Origin: Chitinophagaceae bacterium
Lineage (GTDB): Bacteria; Bacteroidota; Bacteroidia; Chitinophagales; Chitinophagaceae
Direction: 5' to 3'
Assembly (NCBI GenBank): GCA_019638615.1
Contig: JAHBTL010000008.1
Span: 124,001 to 188,000 of the forward strand
DNA length: 64,000 nt
Part shown: in pieces, positions 18,001-25,098 of the stretch
Layout: each line of letters opens with the position of its first letter
Numbering within the stretch: the stretch's first letter is position 1
The notes under the pieces: generated by a model
What the model was told of the DNA's origin: nothing
What the model saw: only the letters and a program-made list of their open reading frames with translations
Databases searched by the model: none
Position numbers and translations under genes: made by a program

Positions 18001-18392
18001 ATACGGCGGTCAGCGCCTTTATGATAGCGGTGAATGAGCTGACGGATCTGAAGTGCAATAAAAAATCGATACTGGAAAAAATACTGGTGCTGCTGGCGCC
18101 TTACGCCCCGCATGTGTCCGAAGAACTCTGGCACCAGTTGGGCAACAGCGGGAGTGTGCTGGATGCTGAATATCCTGTATTCGAGGAAAAATATATAGCA
18201 GAAACTTCGAAAGCCTACCCGGTGGCAATTAATGGTAAAACACGCACGGAGATCAATATCGCGCTGGATGCTACCCAGCCGCAGATAGAAGCAATTGTGA
18301 TGGCGGATGTTGTTGTACAAAAATGGCTGGATGGAAAACCGCCGAAGAAGATCATCTATGTGAAAAACAGGATGATCAACGTGGTGATGTAA
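15051..18392 (+). CDS. leuS: Leucine--tRNA ligase with an inserted DUF559 domain
   Basis: This class I synthetase charges tRNA-Leu. The catalytic core carries HVGH (residues 48-51), and KMSKR (878-882) stands where KMSKS is more usual. The CP1 editing domain is present, with VYTTRPDTIFG (478-488) and AVPSGDERD. The anticodon-binding and C-terminal domains follow. Bacteroidota enzymes are usually around 920-950 residues; this one has 1113. The excess is mainly an insert at about residues 303-477, between GAEMVF and VYTTRPDT, which contains a full DUF559 domain. A second short insert lies at about 170-194. The frame is open throughout and no frameshift is needed. A TAATTTTG box at 14964 is a candidate -7 element. 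The stop lies 4 bases from the stop of the convergent FAD oxidoreductase gene. Confidence 0.93.
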   Translation: MEYNFREIEKRWQQQWKETGAYKVSNRSPRPKYYVLDMFPYPSGAGLHVGHPLGYIASDIFARYKRLKGFNVLHPMGYDAFGLPAEQYAIDHGIHPAVSTDKNINTFRKQLDNIGFCYDWDREIRTSDPQYYKWTQWIFLQLFKSWYNRKTKKADSIDRLIKIFETEGNINHEIPNSKFQISSLSVAADLKSQVFSAADWASFDEFTQQCILMEYRLAYCGYGEVNWCEALGTVLANDEVINGVSERGGYPVIKKKLRQWYLRITEYADRLQSDLDTLEWSDAMKEMQTNWIGKSSGAEMVFPLSISPRRGEETEENEAKIVEKDKENIPGFGYAKYKVGSEMSFENAKRMRKEPTEAEKLLWNKLKNKATGYKFRRQHPIENSIADFVCLDTWLIVEVDGGYHENTEQQQLDKERDAFLKEIGFTTLRFTNEQVIGDVEKVVKTIKATCDEIKSTGAQKRAAAGSSSPLQGEAGVRVYTTRPDTIFGVDFMVLAPEHELVEQITTPEQKAAVDEYVAWVKSRSERERMAEKKISGCFTGAYAVNPLSGKEIPIWISEYVLAGYGTGAIMAVPSGDERDHKFARFFHIPITNIFGEAYKGDEAIADKNVTLYNSDFITGLKVKDAAEKVIEWLEDNGDGERKVNYKMRDAAFSRQRYWGEPFPIIWKDGIAYPMKESELPLELPHVDSYKPGPEGEGPLANISSWVDIPTLDGDPTGLRRETNTMPGYAGSSWYFLRYMDPHNNEAFCDREVSDYWNQVDLYIGGTEHAVGHLLYSRMWTKALYDLGYIGFNEPFKKLVNQGMIQGSSRFVYRIRGTNSFVSFGLKDQYEFDEIHVDVNIVDGLELDINAFKLWRPEFENAEFIFEDGKYICGTLTEKMSKRLFNTVNPDDLVNKYGADTFRMYEMFLGPVEQSKPWDTKGIEGVHRFLKKLWRLFYDEAGPTWTLAAPSSLERAEPEPTAEELKILHRTIKKIEEDTERFSFNTAVSAFMIAVNELTDLKCNKKSILEKILVLLAPYAPHVSEELWHQLGNSGSVLDAEYPVFEEKYIAETSKAYPVAINGKTRTEINIALDATQPQIEAIVMADVVVQKWLDGKPPKKIIYVKNRMINVVM
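15558..15632 (+). repeat. Short repeat-like insert inside leuS
   Basis: This stretch encodes about 25 residues including PNSKFQISSL and AADLKSQ, between a conserved IFETEGN and FSAADW. Its DNA (TCTAAATTTCAAATTTCAAG and then CTGTCTGTGGCGGCAGA) looks like the word repeats and palindromes otherwise found between genes in this window, for example at 12854. The synthetase region is naturally variable, so an inserted origin is an inference. Confidence 0.4.
15957..16481 (+). mobile_element. DUF559 cassette bordered by CTCTCCC/GGGAGAG hairpins, in frame within leuS
   Basis: The cassette adds about 175 codons to leuS. Its left border holds CTCTCCCC-gca-GGGGAGAG (15968-15986) and its right border CCTCTCCC-ttgca-GGGAGAGG (16450-16470), each an 8-bp stem. 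Between them lies a DUF559 domain (about residues 340-455) with EAEKLLWNKLKNK, YKFRRQHPI, IADFVC and LIVEVDGGYH. Asp387, Glu398 and Asp400 keep the acidic spacing of the Vsr/PD-(D/E)xK nuclease fold. Similar hairpin words next to DUF559 genes are, as far as I recall, common in bacterial genomes. I interpret this as a repeat-linked cassette that landed in leuS without breaking its frame. No transposase is included. Confidence 0.75.
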
Positions 18393-18396
18393 CCAT

Positions 18397-19458
18397 CTAT
18401 TTCAGCCATTTACGCAATGGTTGCACAGGCAGAGACGGCACAGCTTTCCTGACAGATAGCAGTTCGTTGCATAACTGTTTTGCCAGCAGGGGTCCCGCAG
18501 AGAAGCCTTTTGTGCCCAATCCGTTTAGTATAGCCACAGAAGGCATTACAGGATGAACGCCCACCAGGAATTCCTGCCCGGCTGTAGTAGGTCTTTCCGC
18601 CACAATATGATCTTCCACGGTAAAAGGAAGCCTCAGCCAGTTGTGTAACAGTTGTTCTGTATGTAGCCTCCATTGGCGATTGGGTAAAAGATCATCGAAC
18701 TGCCATTGATAATTGCTGCCGCACCAAAACAGGTGGTCATCCGCAGGTACCAGCCGGATCGTATGATGATAGATATATTGACTGGATAAGCCGGGGATGG
18801 CAACCAGCAATGCTTCCCCACGGTTTTTTGTAAAAGGCAATGAATGAAAGAACGGATTTTGCGATGCCGCCGCTCCTTCGCAGAAAATAACTTTTTCCGC
18901 GGCGATGTTTTTGTACAATACTGCGTGGGGAGAAACAGCACAATCCTTTATATTGAATGAATCTTCAATAAAGAGTTGTTTGTTCTTCAGAAAAGAACGC
19001 CATTGTGCAATAAGCGTTGCCGCATGTATTTTCCACACAGGTCTTACAATGCCCAAAGCATCAAATTGCCTGAAAGCGTCCTTTGCCAATTGTAAGTCAT
19101 GGGATGTGGGTGCTGCTAACCAGGGATTGCCTTTATTTTTCTTTTGCAGGAATGATTGAAAAGTTTCGTTTGATTGAAACGAGAGCATGGCCAACTCCTC
19201 TATCAAAGGAATATTAAAAAGCGATTCAAGCGCCCGGTAAGTACGAATGGCTTCAGGAAGAAATTGTTCTACATTTGATAAAGGCTCCCACCTGTTAATA
19301 TTTACGGGGTTCATAACCGCCCCCGCCACCAGGCTGGCTGCAGGCAACCCGTTGCCGCCGTCTATTACAATACAATCTTTTCCCGCCTTCCACAACTCAT
19401 AGCTGATCAATGTACCTGCTATACCAAGTCCCACTACCAGGAATTGTGTTTGCAGCAT
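18397..19458 (-). CDS. FAD-dependent oxidoreductase (DAO family)
   Basis: This 353-residue flavoprotein has an N-terminal FAD-binding motif VVGLGIAGTLISYEL. It continues with the D-amino acid oxidase/glycine oxidase fold (GGNGLPAASLVAGAVMNP) and ends with GVHPVMPSVAILNGLGTKG, which contacts the flavin in this family. The substrate is unknown; relatives oxidise amino acids or act on the aminoalkyl group of modified tRNA bases (MnmC-like). The context gives no further hint. The gene converges with leuS, with only 4 bases between the stop codons. Confidence 0.82.
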   Translation of the reverse strand: MLQTQFLVVGLGIAGTLISYELWKAGKDCIVIDGGNGLPAASLVAGAVMNPVNINRWEPLSNVEQFLPEAIRTYRALESLFNIPLIEELAMLSFQSNETFQSFLQKKNKGNPWLAAPTSHDLQLAKDAFRQFDALGIVRPVWKIHAATLIAQWRSFLKNKQLFIEDSFNIKDCAVSPHAVLYKNIAAEKVIFCEGAAASQNPFFHSLPFTKNRGEALLVAIPGLSSQYIYHHTIRLVPADDHLFWCGSNYQWQFDDLLPNRQWRLHTEQLLHNWLRLPFTVEDHIVAERPTTAGQEFLVGVHPVMPSVAILNGLGTKGFSAGPLLAKQLCNELLSVRKAVPSLPVQPLRKWLK

Positions 19459-19601
19459 ATATTAACGTGAGTTTTGGGTGTTCAAAAATAATAATCAACA
19501 GGGTGATACACTCTCTTTCCAATATTTCATCAATAATTTTCTCGCGGCGTTCACTGCGGAGCAGCGTTCACAACGAATGCTTCTTTGTGGACTTCACCTC
19601 T

Positions 19602-19624
19602 CAGCCTGCCGACAGGCAGGGCTG
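19602..19624. repeat. CCTGCCGACAGGCAGG palindrome
   Basis: A hairpin with CCTGCC and GGCAGG arms around GACA, with partial CAG/CTG extension, lies in the 213-base gap upstream of the FAD oxidoreductase gene and downstream of the helicase gene. Degenerate forms of the same word are seen inside leuS near 15600. It may be a dispersed palindrome rather than a terminator, as no T tract follows. Confidence 0.4.
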
Positions 19625-19671
19625 TGTACACTGTGTGAAATATATTTTCCTGGCCCAAAACTAACGGTATA

Positions 19672-22155
19672 TTAATGAACAATGCGAAGCCTGGCATAGT
19701 TGAGCATGATCTTTTTTTCGCCATTCAGCTCAAATTTAACCAACGCTACCGGGTTCTGCGCGCTGCCTTCTACCTTTATTACTTCTCCAAAGCCAAACTT
19801 CTGGTGCTCTACCTTTTGCCCGGCCTGCAGGCTGCTGGTATCGCTGGCGGTAAAATCGGCTGACGGTGTATGCTCCGTAACTTTATTTTGTGGTTTGGGT
19901 CCCAGGTAAGCAGGCGCGGTTTCTTTTTTTCGGTTGGGTGCGGGGCCATATTGTTTTTCGGCCTGCCAGGCAGTACGCTGGGCGCCAAACCCGCCGCCAT
20001 TCATGCGCTCAAATGCTGAACCCAGGCCAGACCCGCTGCTGTTGCGGAATCCGCCGCCGGCATAGCTTCGGTCTAAAAAAGTTTCCGGTATCTCGCCGAT
20101 AAAACGGCTGGGCTCGTTTTGTATCAGGCTGCCGAAACGATAGCGGGCATTGGCGTGGGTGATCCACAACTTTTGCTTGGCGCGTGTCACCACTACATAA
20201 AACAAACGCCGTTCTTCTTCCAGCTCTTCCCTTGTATTAATGCTTAACGCATTCGGAAATAAATTTTCTTCCAGCCCTGCTGCAAATACACAGCCGAACT
20301 CCAGTCCCTTAGCAGCATGTATGGTCATTAATTTAACAGTATCTGCGTTGGGATCTTTTTCTTCTGCATCGGTCAGCAAAGTGATCTGCTGGAGATAGGC
20401 GCCAAGGCTTTTATCTTCCTTTTCCGGGGCATTTTCCTCATCCTGTGGAGTAGCCTCAGCGGTTTCCTGCCGGTCTTCTCCGGATGCACCAAACAATCCA
20501 AAACCTACATCATCCATCTCATCCTGTAAGTCACGCTCATCCTCTTCATCTGCAAAAGGAATGGGCTGGTTACTGCTGTCTACCCACTCTTTGATGGAAT
20601 TGAGCAATTCCTGCACGTTCTCATAGCGTGCTACTCCTTCGGTGCTTTTATCGTTAAACAATTCTTTTACAAAACTGGTTTGTTTGCCCACATGCACTGC
20701 CACTTCATACGCGTTCCTGGTTTTAAGCATGCTGGCAAAGCTCCTGATCATGGTTACAAATTCCTGTATGGATTCCTTCGCTCCGCTTTTAAACCCAAAT
20801 TCAGCAGCCCGTTCCAGCACCTGCCAGAAAGAGATATTGTTTTCGTTGGCAGCAAGAATGGCTTTGTCAATAGTAGTTTTACCAATTCCCCTGGCCGGGT
20901 AATTAATGATCCTTTTTAAAGCTTCTTCGTCGTTCGGGTTAACCAGTACCCGCAGGTAGGCAATATAATCTTTGATCTCCTTACGCTGGTAAAAGCTGAT
21001 GCCCCCGTAAATGGTATAGGCAATGCCCATGCGGCGCAAAGCTTCTTCAAAAGCGCGGCTTTGCGCGTTGGTACGATAGAGTATAGCAAAATCCTTGTTC
21101 AGGTAATGGTTCCGCAGCTTCTGCTCCTGGATGGTGTCCGCTACAAATTTCCCTTCGTCATTATCCGTCATGGTACGTACCAGCCTTATTTTTTCACCCC
21201 GTACATTTTCAGTGAATAATGTTTTTTCTATCTGTCCTTTGTTGTTGCTGATGATTTCGTTGGCAACATCCAGTATATTTTGAGTGCTCCGGTAATTCTG
21301 TTCCAGCTTCACCACCTTTACATCATCGTAGTCTTTCTGAAACTGTAATATGTTTTCGATGGTAGCACCGCGGAAGCTATAAATGCTCTGTGCATCATCG
21401 CCCACCACGCACACATTTTCGTGCATGGCGCCCAGCAGCTTAATGATTTCGTATTGAGCGGGATTGGTATCCTGGTACTCGTCAATCAGAATATATTTAA
21501 ACTTACGCTGGTACCTGCTCAATGCTTCCGGGAAATTCCGGAGCAACTCGTACATTTTTATCAGCAGGTCGTCAAAATCCATGGCGCCGTTTTTAAAACA
21601 GCGTTTGGTATATGCATCAAAAATTTTAGCGATGGCAGGGCGGTTGCTGCGCATGTCTTCCTGCTGGATAGCGTAGTCATTGGCATATTCCTCCGCATTT
21701 ACCAAAGCATTCTTAGCGCTGGAAATACGATTGTATACTGTATTGGGCTTATAATGCTTATCATCCAGGTTCATTTCATTGATCACCGCTTTGATCACGC
21801 TTTTAGCGTCGTCCGTATCATAAATGGTAAAATTGTTGGGATAACCCAGTCTGTGGGCCTCGCCCCGGAGTATGCGGGCAAACACGCTGTGAAAAGTACC
21901 TATATATAAATTCCGCGCTTCACTGTTGCCAAGGATATGCTCTATCCGCTCCTTCATCTCCTTTGCCGCTTTGTTGGTAAACGTAAGCGCCAGTATATTA
22001 AAGGCGTCTACCCCTTTTGCCATCAGGTGCGCAATGCGGGTAGTAAGCACCTTGGTTTTACCGCTACCTGCTCCGGCAATGATCATCAGCGGCCCATCCA
22101 TATGTAATACGGCTTCTTTTTGCCTTTCGTTCAAACCCTTTAAATAATCTTGCAT
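19672..22155 (-). CDS. UvrD/PcrA-type ATP-dependent DNA helicase
   Basis: This 827-residue superfamily 1A helicase unwinds DNA 3' to 5' in repair and replication. Motifs appear in order: Walker A AGAGSGKTKVL (about 28-38), Walker B ILIDEYQDTN, QNYRST (motif IV region), YGGISFYQRKEIKD, LMTIHAAKGLEF (motif V) and FYVVVTRAKQKLW (motif VI). An acidic linker with many Asp and Glu (about 540-590) interrupts subdomain 2B/2A. The C terminus has a Tudor-like module (GQKVEHQKFGFGEVIKVEG) as in PcrA. It is transcribed alone, away from the ECF sigma factor gene, across a repeat-rich gap. Confidence 0.93.
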   Translation of the reverse strand: MQDYLKGLNERQKEAVLHMDGPLMIIAGAGSGKTKVLTTRIAHLMAKGVDAFNILALTFTNKAAKEMKERIEHILGNSEARNLYIGTFHSVFARILRGEAHRLGYPNNFTIYDTDDAKSVIKAVINEMNLDDKHYKPNTVYNRISSAKNALVNAEEYANDYAIQQEDMRSNRPAIAKIFDAYTKRCFKNGAMDFDDLLIKMYELLRNFPEALSRYQRKFKYILIDEYQDTNPAQYEIIKLLGAMHENVCVVGDDAQSIYSFRGATIENILQFQKDYDDVKVVKLEQNYRSTQNILDVANEIISNNKGQIEKTLFTENVRGEKIRLVRTMTDNDEGKFVADTIQEQKLRNHYLNKDFAILYRTNAQSRAFEEALRRMGIAYTIYGGISFYQRKEIKDYIAYLRVLVNPNDEEALKRIINYPARGIGKTTIDKAILAANENNISFWQVLERAAEFGFKSGAKESIQEFVTMIRSFASMLKTRNAYEVAVHVGKQTSFVKELFNDKSTEGVARYENVQELLNSIKEWVDSSNQPIPFADEEDERDLQDEMDDVGFGLFGASGEDRQETAEATPQDEENAPEKEDKSLGAYLQQITLLTDAEEKDPNADTVKLMTIHAAKGLEFGCVFAAGLEENLFPNALSINTREELEEERRLFYVVVTRAKQKLWITHANARYRFGSLIQNEPSRFIGEIPETFLDRSYAGGGFRNSSGSGLGSAFERMNGGGFGAQRTAWQAEKQYGPAPNRKKETAPAYLGPKPQNKVTEHTPSADFTASDTSSLQAGQKVEHQKFGFGEVIKVEGSAQNPVALVKFELNGEKKIMLNYARLRIVH

Positions 22156-22402
22156 GGGTGCAAGTTAATAAAAGAGAGAGTGCGGGAAAAGTTTGTGAAG
22201 AACTTCAGGCTGATCGCGGGACCGAAGCACCACGGGAGCATTTCAATTTTTTGCAGGCGGGAGGCACGCCATCCGCTGCCGGCCGGTGTTTCACCATAGC
22301 CGTCAACTTAAGAAATCTGAGCCAGGGTTTGGAACTTTGGTTGCTGATTCATAGACCTCAAATGCGTGCTCCGGGCGCGGTCTTCTTTATAGAACCAGGG
22401 TA

Positions 22403-22617
22403 GCGCCGATGGCGCATAATTGAAATTTATTCTCTTTGTCTACAAACGGGTTGTGCCGATGGCACAGCAAATCTGATATGTTCAGCAGCATTTTGTATAG
22501 CGGAACAACTGACTAAAAGTATTTCATTCACCTGTGGCTACACATCTGCAACATGCCGCGTAGCGGCTACCTGTTTGTAGAAAAAATGCCGGGTGTTTTA
22601 TTTGCCCCGTCAGGGGC
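22403..22617. repeat. Four REP-like GC-rich hairpins
   Basis: Four small palindromes lie in about 215 bases: GCGCCgatGGCGC (22403-22415), TGTGCCgatGGCACA (22452-22466), GCCGCgtaGCGGC (22555-22567) and GCCCCgtcaGGGGC (22604-22617). Each has a 5-6 bp stem and a 3-4 base loop beginning with g. Two are followed by TAC and one is preceded by GTA. The spacing and design recall REP elements mobilised by RAYT transposases, but no such gene is present. The flanks (22156-22402 and 22620-22858) show no gene; a TATTTTTG box at 22845 lies too close to the sigma factor start to be convincing. Confidence 0.55.
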
Positions 22618-22858
22618 TACCCTTAATGTAAAGTAAAGTGATCAGTGAATTACAGGAAAATATTTCACCCTATGTCAGGACTACCAACCCTTTGCTAACC
22701 CTAAAATAGCTATTCAGGTGCTTAACTAAATGACAGCACCCGAAAAAGCGGCTATGGTATCTTACCAACCGGAAAGCTGTGTATAGAACAAAAAATCGAA
22801 ATACGCCCGGCACCACCGACCCATAAAAAATCTGTTGAAATAGCTATTTTTGTTTTCG

Positions 22859-23458
22859 ATGAAAGTGCACATTGCCAATGATAATGATTGCCTGCAACTG
22901 TTATCCCGGGGGGAAACTACTGCCCTTCAGTACCTTATACGCATTTATTTCCCCGTGCTGTGCAGGTATGCAAGGTCTGTAATGCGCTCCGGTCATGTTG
23001 ATGCGGAAGATGTGGTAGAGGAGGTATTCATCAAATTATGGCAGCGGCATGCCGATTTTAAACATATTTCCGAAGTAAAAGGATTTTTGTACACCTCTGT
23101 GCGGAACAGTTGCCTGAATATATTGCGCAGCCGGCAAAGGGAGCAGGCCAGGAATGAGGTATTCATGCATTTGTATGCCGCTGATGCACAGGGCACAGAA
23201 AGGGAAATCATTATATCGGAGCTGCTTGCCCTTATCAGGAAAGCTGTTGATGAGCTGCCACCAAAAATGCGTGAGATATTTTTTCTGAGCTACTATAAAA
23301 AAATGTCCACTCCTGAAATTGCCGAACAATTAAAGCTTTCTCATCAAACGGTGCGTAATCAAAAATGCAAAGCCCTGTCTTTGCTGAAAAAGCAGTTCCA
23401 CGAAAAAAGCCCTGCTTTCTTCCTGTTGCTATGCTTTCTTTCCGGGCTGGGAAAATAA
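22859..23458 (+). CDS. ECF RNA polymerase sigma factor, FecI type
   Basis: This 199-residue sigma-70 family protein has region 2 (about 20-90; DAEDVVEEVFIKLWQR is the region 2 signature for -10 recognition). Region 4 follows (about 125-185; ELPPKMREIFFLSYYKKM then TPEIAEQLKLSHQTVRNQ). Such factors work with a FecR anti-sigma protein and a TonB-dependent transporter carrying a signalling domain, and both follow directly. I chose ATG 22859 over an in-frame TTG at 22850. The hydrophobic C-terminal tail (FFLLLCFLSGL) is odd for a cytosolic protein and is sometimes seen in this Bacteroidota group. Confidence 0.9.
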   Translation: MKVHIANDNDCLQLLSRGETTALQYLIRIYFPVLCRYARSVMRSGHVDAEDVVEEVFIKLWQRHADFKHISEVKGFLYTSVRNSCLNILRSRQREQARNEVFMHLYAADAQGTEREIIISELLALIRKAVDELPPKMREIFFLSYYKKMSTPEIAEQLKLSHQTVRNQKCKALSLLKKQFHEKSPAFFLLLCFLSGLGK

Positions 23459-23523
23459 AAGTATTTTTTCCGTGGTACAAAACCGGGATCGCGGTGTATA
23501 TACTTTGTAATGCTACGTTAATC

Positions 23524-23600
23524 GTGAAAAGTCAGAGGTCAAATGTGAAAAGTCAAACGTGAAAATCTCACCTTTCACTTTTCACGTCTCACAACTGCTT
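23524..23600. repeat. GTGAAAAGT word array with inverted copy
   Basis: GTGAAAAGTC occurs at about 23524 and 23545, and GTGAAAA at about 23559. The inverse CTTTCACTTTTCAC is found at about 23572-23585. Together they can fold into a long imperfect hairpin between the sigma factor and anti-sigma genes. The array belongs with the other word arrays in the window by its design, not by sequence. Confidence 0.5.
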
Positions 23601-23643
23601 ACGTTATAATGGTCTTAACTTAACAGTAGCATACACATTTTGT

Positions 23644-24906
23644 ATGGATGAAAAGCATGTTGACTATTCTATTTATATAGCCGGGTTAATATACCAGTAC
23701 AGGAACGGCTCACTCTCAGGAGAGGCATTGACCGAGCTCAATGCCTGGATTGCCGCCAACGACAGCAACCGGCTGCTTTTTGAAGAGCTGACCGGCGATG
23801 ATGTATTATTTGATGAGCTGCTGAAGATGGAGAACGAAGAAGTGGAAAATCATGTGCAGCGTATTGTAGAGCGGACCGGGGCTGGTAGTATAGAGGAAGC
23901 ACCTCTCCCTGCCATTGGTCGTTCCCGGAAGAAATGGTACTGGATAGCCGCCGCACTGTTTTTTGCTGTGCTGTCGGTAGCTGCTTTTTATTTTATCGAT
24001 CGTCAGGAAACGGCAGGCACACTCCCGCACTATGCAACCCATCCTCTTATTCAGCCCGGTAAGGATAAAGCCATTTTACAGCTTGCTGACGGCACGCAAA
24101 TACCGCTCGACAGCAGCCCCGGAGATATAGCCAATCAACAGCATCTCACTATAAAGAATGATAGCGGTACAGTGATCTATATGCCTGCTGCCCGGCTACC
24201 CGGCAATGCGCTGCCCTCAATGCATAGCATCATCACTCCCAGGGGAGGGCAATACCAGGTAGTGCTGCCCGACGGGACGCATGTATGGCTGAACGCATCC
24301 TCTTCTATTACTTTTCCTACAGCTTTCGCAGGTACGGAAAGACGCGTTGAAATAACCGGCGAAGCTTATTTCGAGGTAGCGGAAGTGTTTTCTTCTTCTG
24401 CAGATCACCAAAAAGGTAAAAATAAAGTCCCTTTTATCGTTGATATAAATATGCCTTCCGGTACTGCCGGCGAAGTATTGGTACTGGGGACGCATTTTAA
24501 CATTAACGCCTATCCGGATGAATCGGCTATAAAAACCACCCTGGTGGAAGGCGCTGTTACAGTCAGGAAAGGAAAGGAATCCTTAAATATCCGGCCGGGG
24601 CAACAGGCAAGCATGGGCGTGCAGGAAGGCTCCATTACAACCAGCTACCCCGATATAGAAGAAGTGCTGGCCTGGAAAAACGGGAGATTCAAATTCAATA
24701 ATACCGATGCGGTCAGCATTATGCGCCAGATAGCCCGATGGTATGATGTAGAGATCAAAACAGAGGGCGACCTCAGCGCTATCCGGTTCTCGGGGGGCAT
24801 AAGCCGTAAGGATGATATAGAAAAGCTGCTGGAGATCTTGGAGAGTGAAGGCAGAGTGAAGTTTATAAGGCAGGGAAGAAATATTACCGTGGAATCCAGC
24901 CGCTGA
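23644..24906 (+). CDS. FecR-type anti-sigma factor
   Basis: This 420-residue inner-membrane regulator senses the transporter in the periplasm and controls the ECF sigma factor. The N-terminal cytosolic part (about 1-92) is followed by one TM segment (about 97-115, WYWIAAALFFAVLSVAAFYF). The FecR domain (about 200-310) has TPRGGQYQVVLPDGTHVWLN and EVLVLGTHFNINAY. A C-terminal DUF4974-like domain (about 350-418) has FKFNNTDAVSIMRQIARWYD. The order sigma, FecR, SusC-type transporter with STN domain matches the trans-envelope signalling arrangement of many Bacteroidota loci. Start ATG 23644; the gap to the sigma gene holds a repeat array. Confidence 0.92.
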   Translation: MDEKHVDYSIYIAGLIYQYRNGSLSGEALTELNAWIAANDSNRLLFEELTGDDVLFDELLKMENEEVENHVQRIVERTGAGSIEEAPLPAIGRSRKKWYWIAAALFFAVLSVAAFYFIDRQETAGTLPHYATHPLIQPGKDKAILQLADGTQIPLDSSPGDIANQQHLTIKNDSGTVIYMPAARLPGNALPSMHSIITPRGGQYQVVLPDGTHVWLNASSSITFPTAFAGTERRVEITGEAYFEVAEVFSSSADHQKGKNKVPFIVDINMPSGTAGEVLVLGTHFNINAYPDESAIKTTLVEGAVTVRKGKESLNIRPGQQASMGVQEGSITTSYPDIEEVLAWKNGRFKFNNTDAVSIMRQIARWYDVEIKTEGDLSAIRFSGGISRKDDIEKLLEILESEGRVKFIRQGRNITVESSR

Positions 24907-25098
24907 ACAGCCCATGAACTTACATTATTTTATCACCATAAACGAATAGAATAGCTATGATCAAATAAGCCATCTACAACAAATAACCGGTTTTAAAACG
25001 AAACGGGAACCCTGCCGTTACAGGATCCCCGATGGTTTTGAACTACTAAGGTTGCTTCGACTAAAAAACAATTTCGCAAATCAAAACTTAACAAAAGT

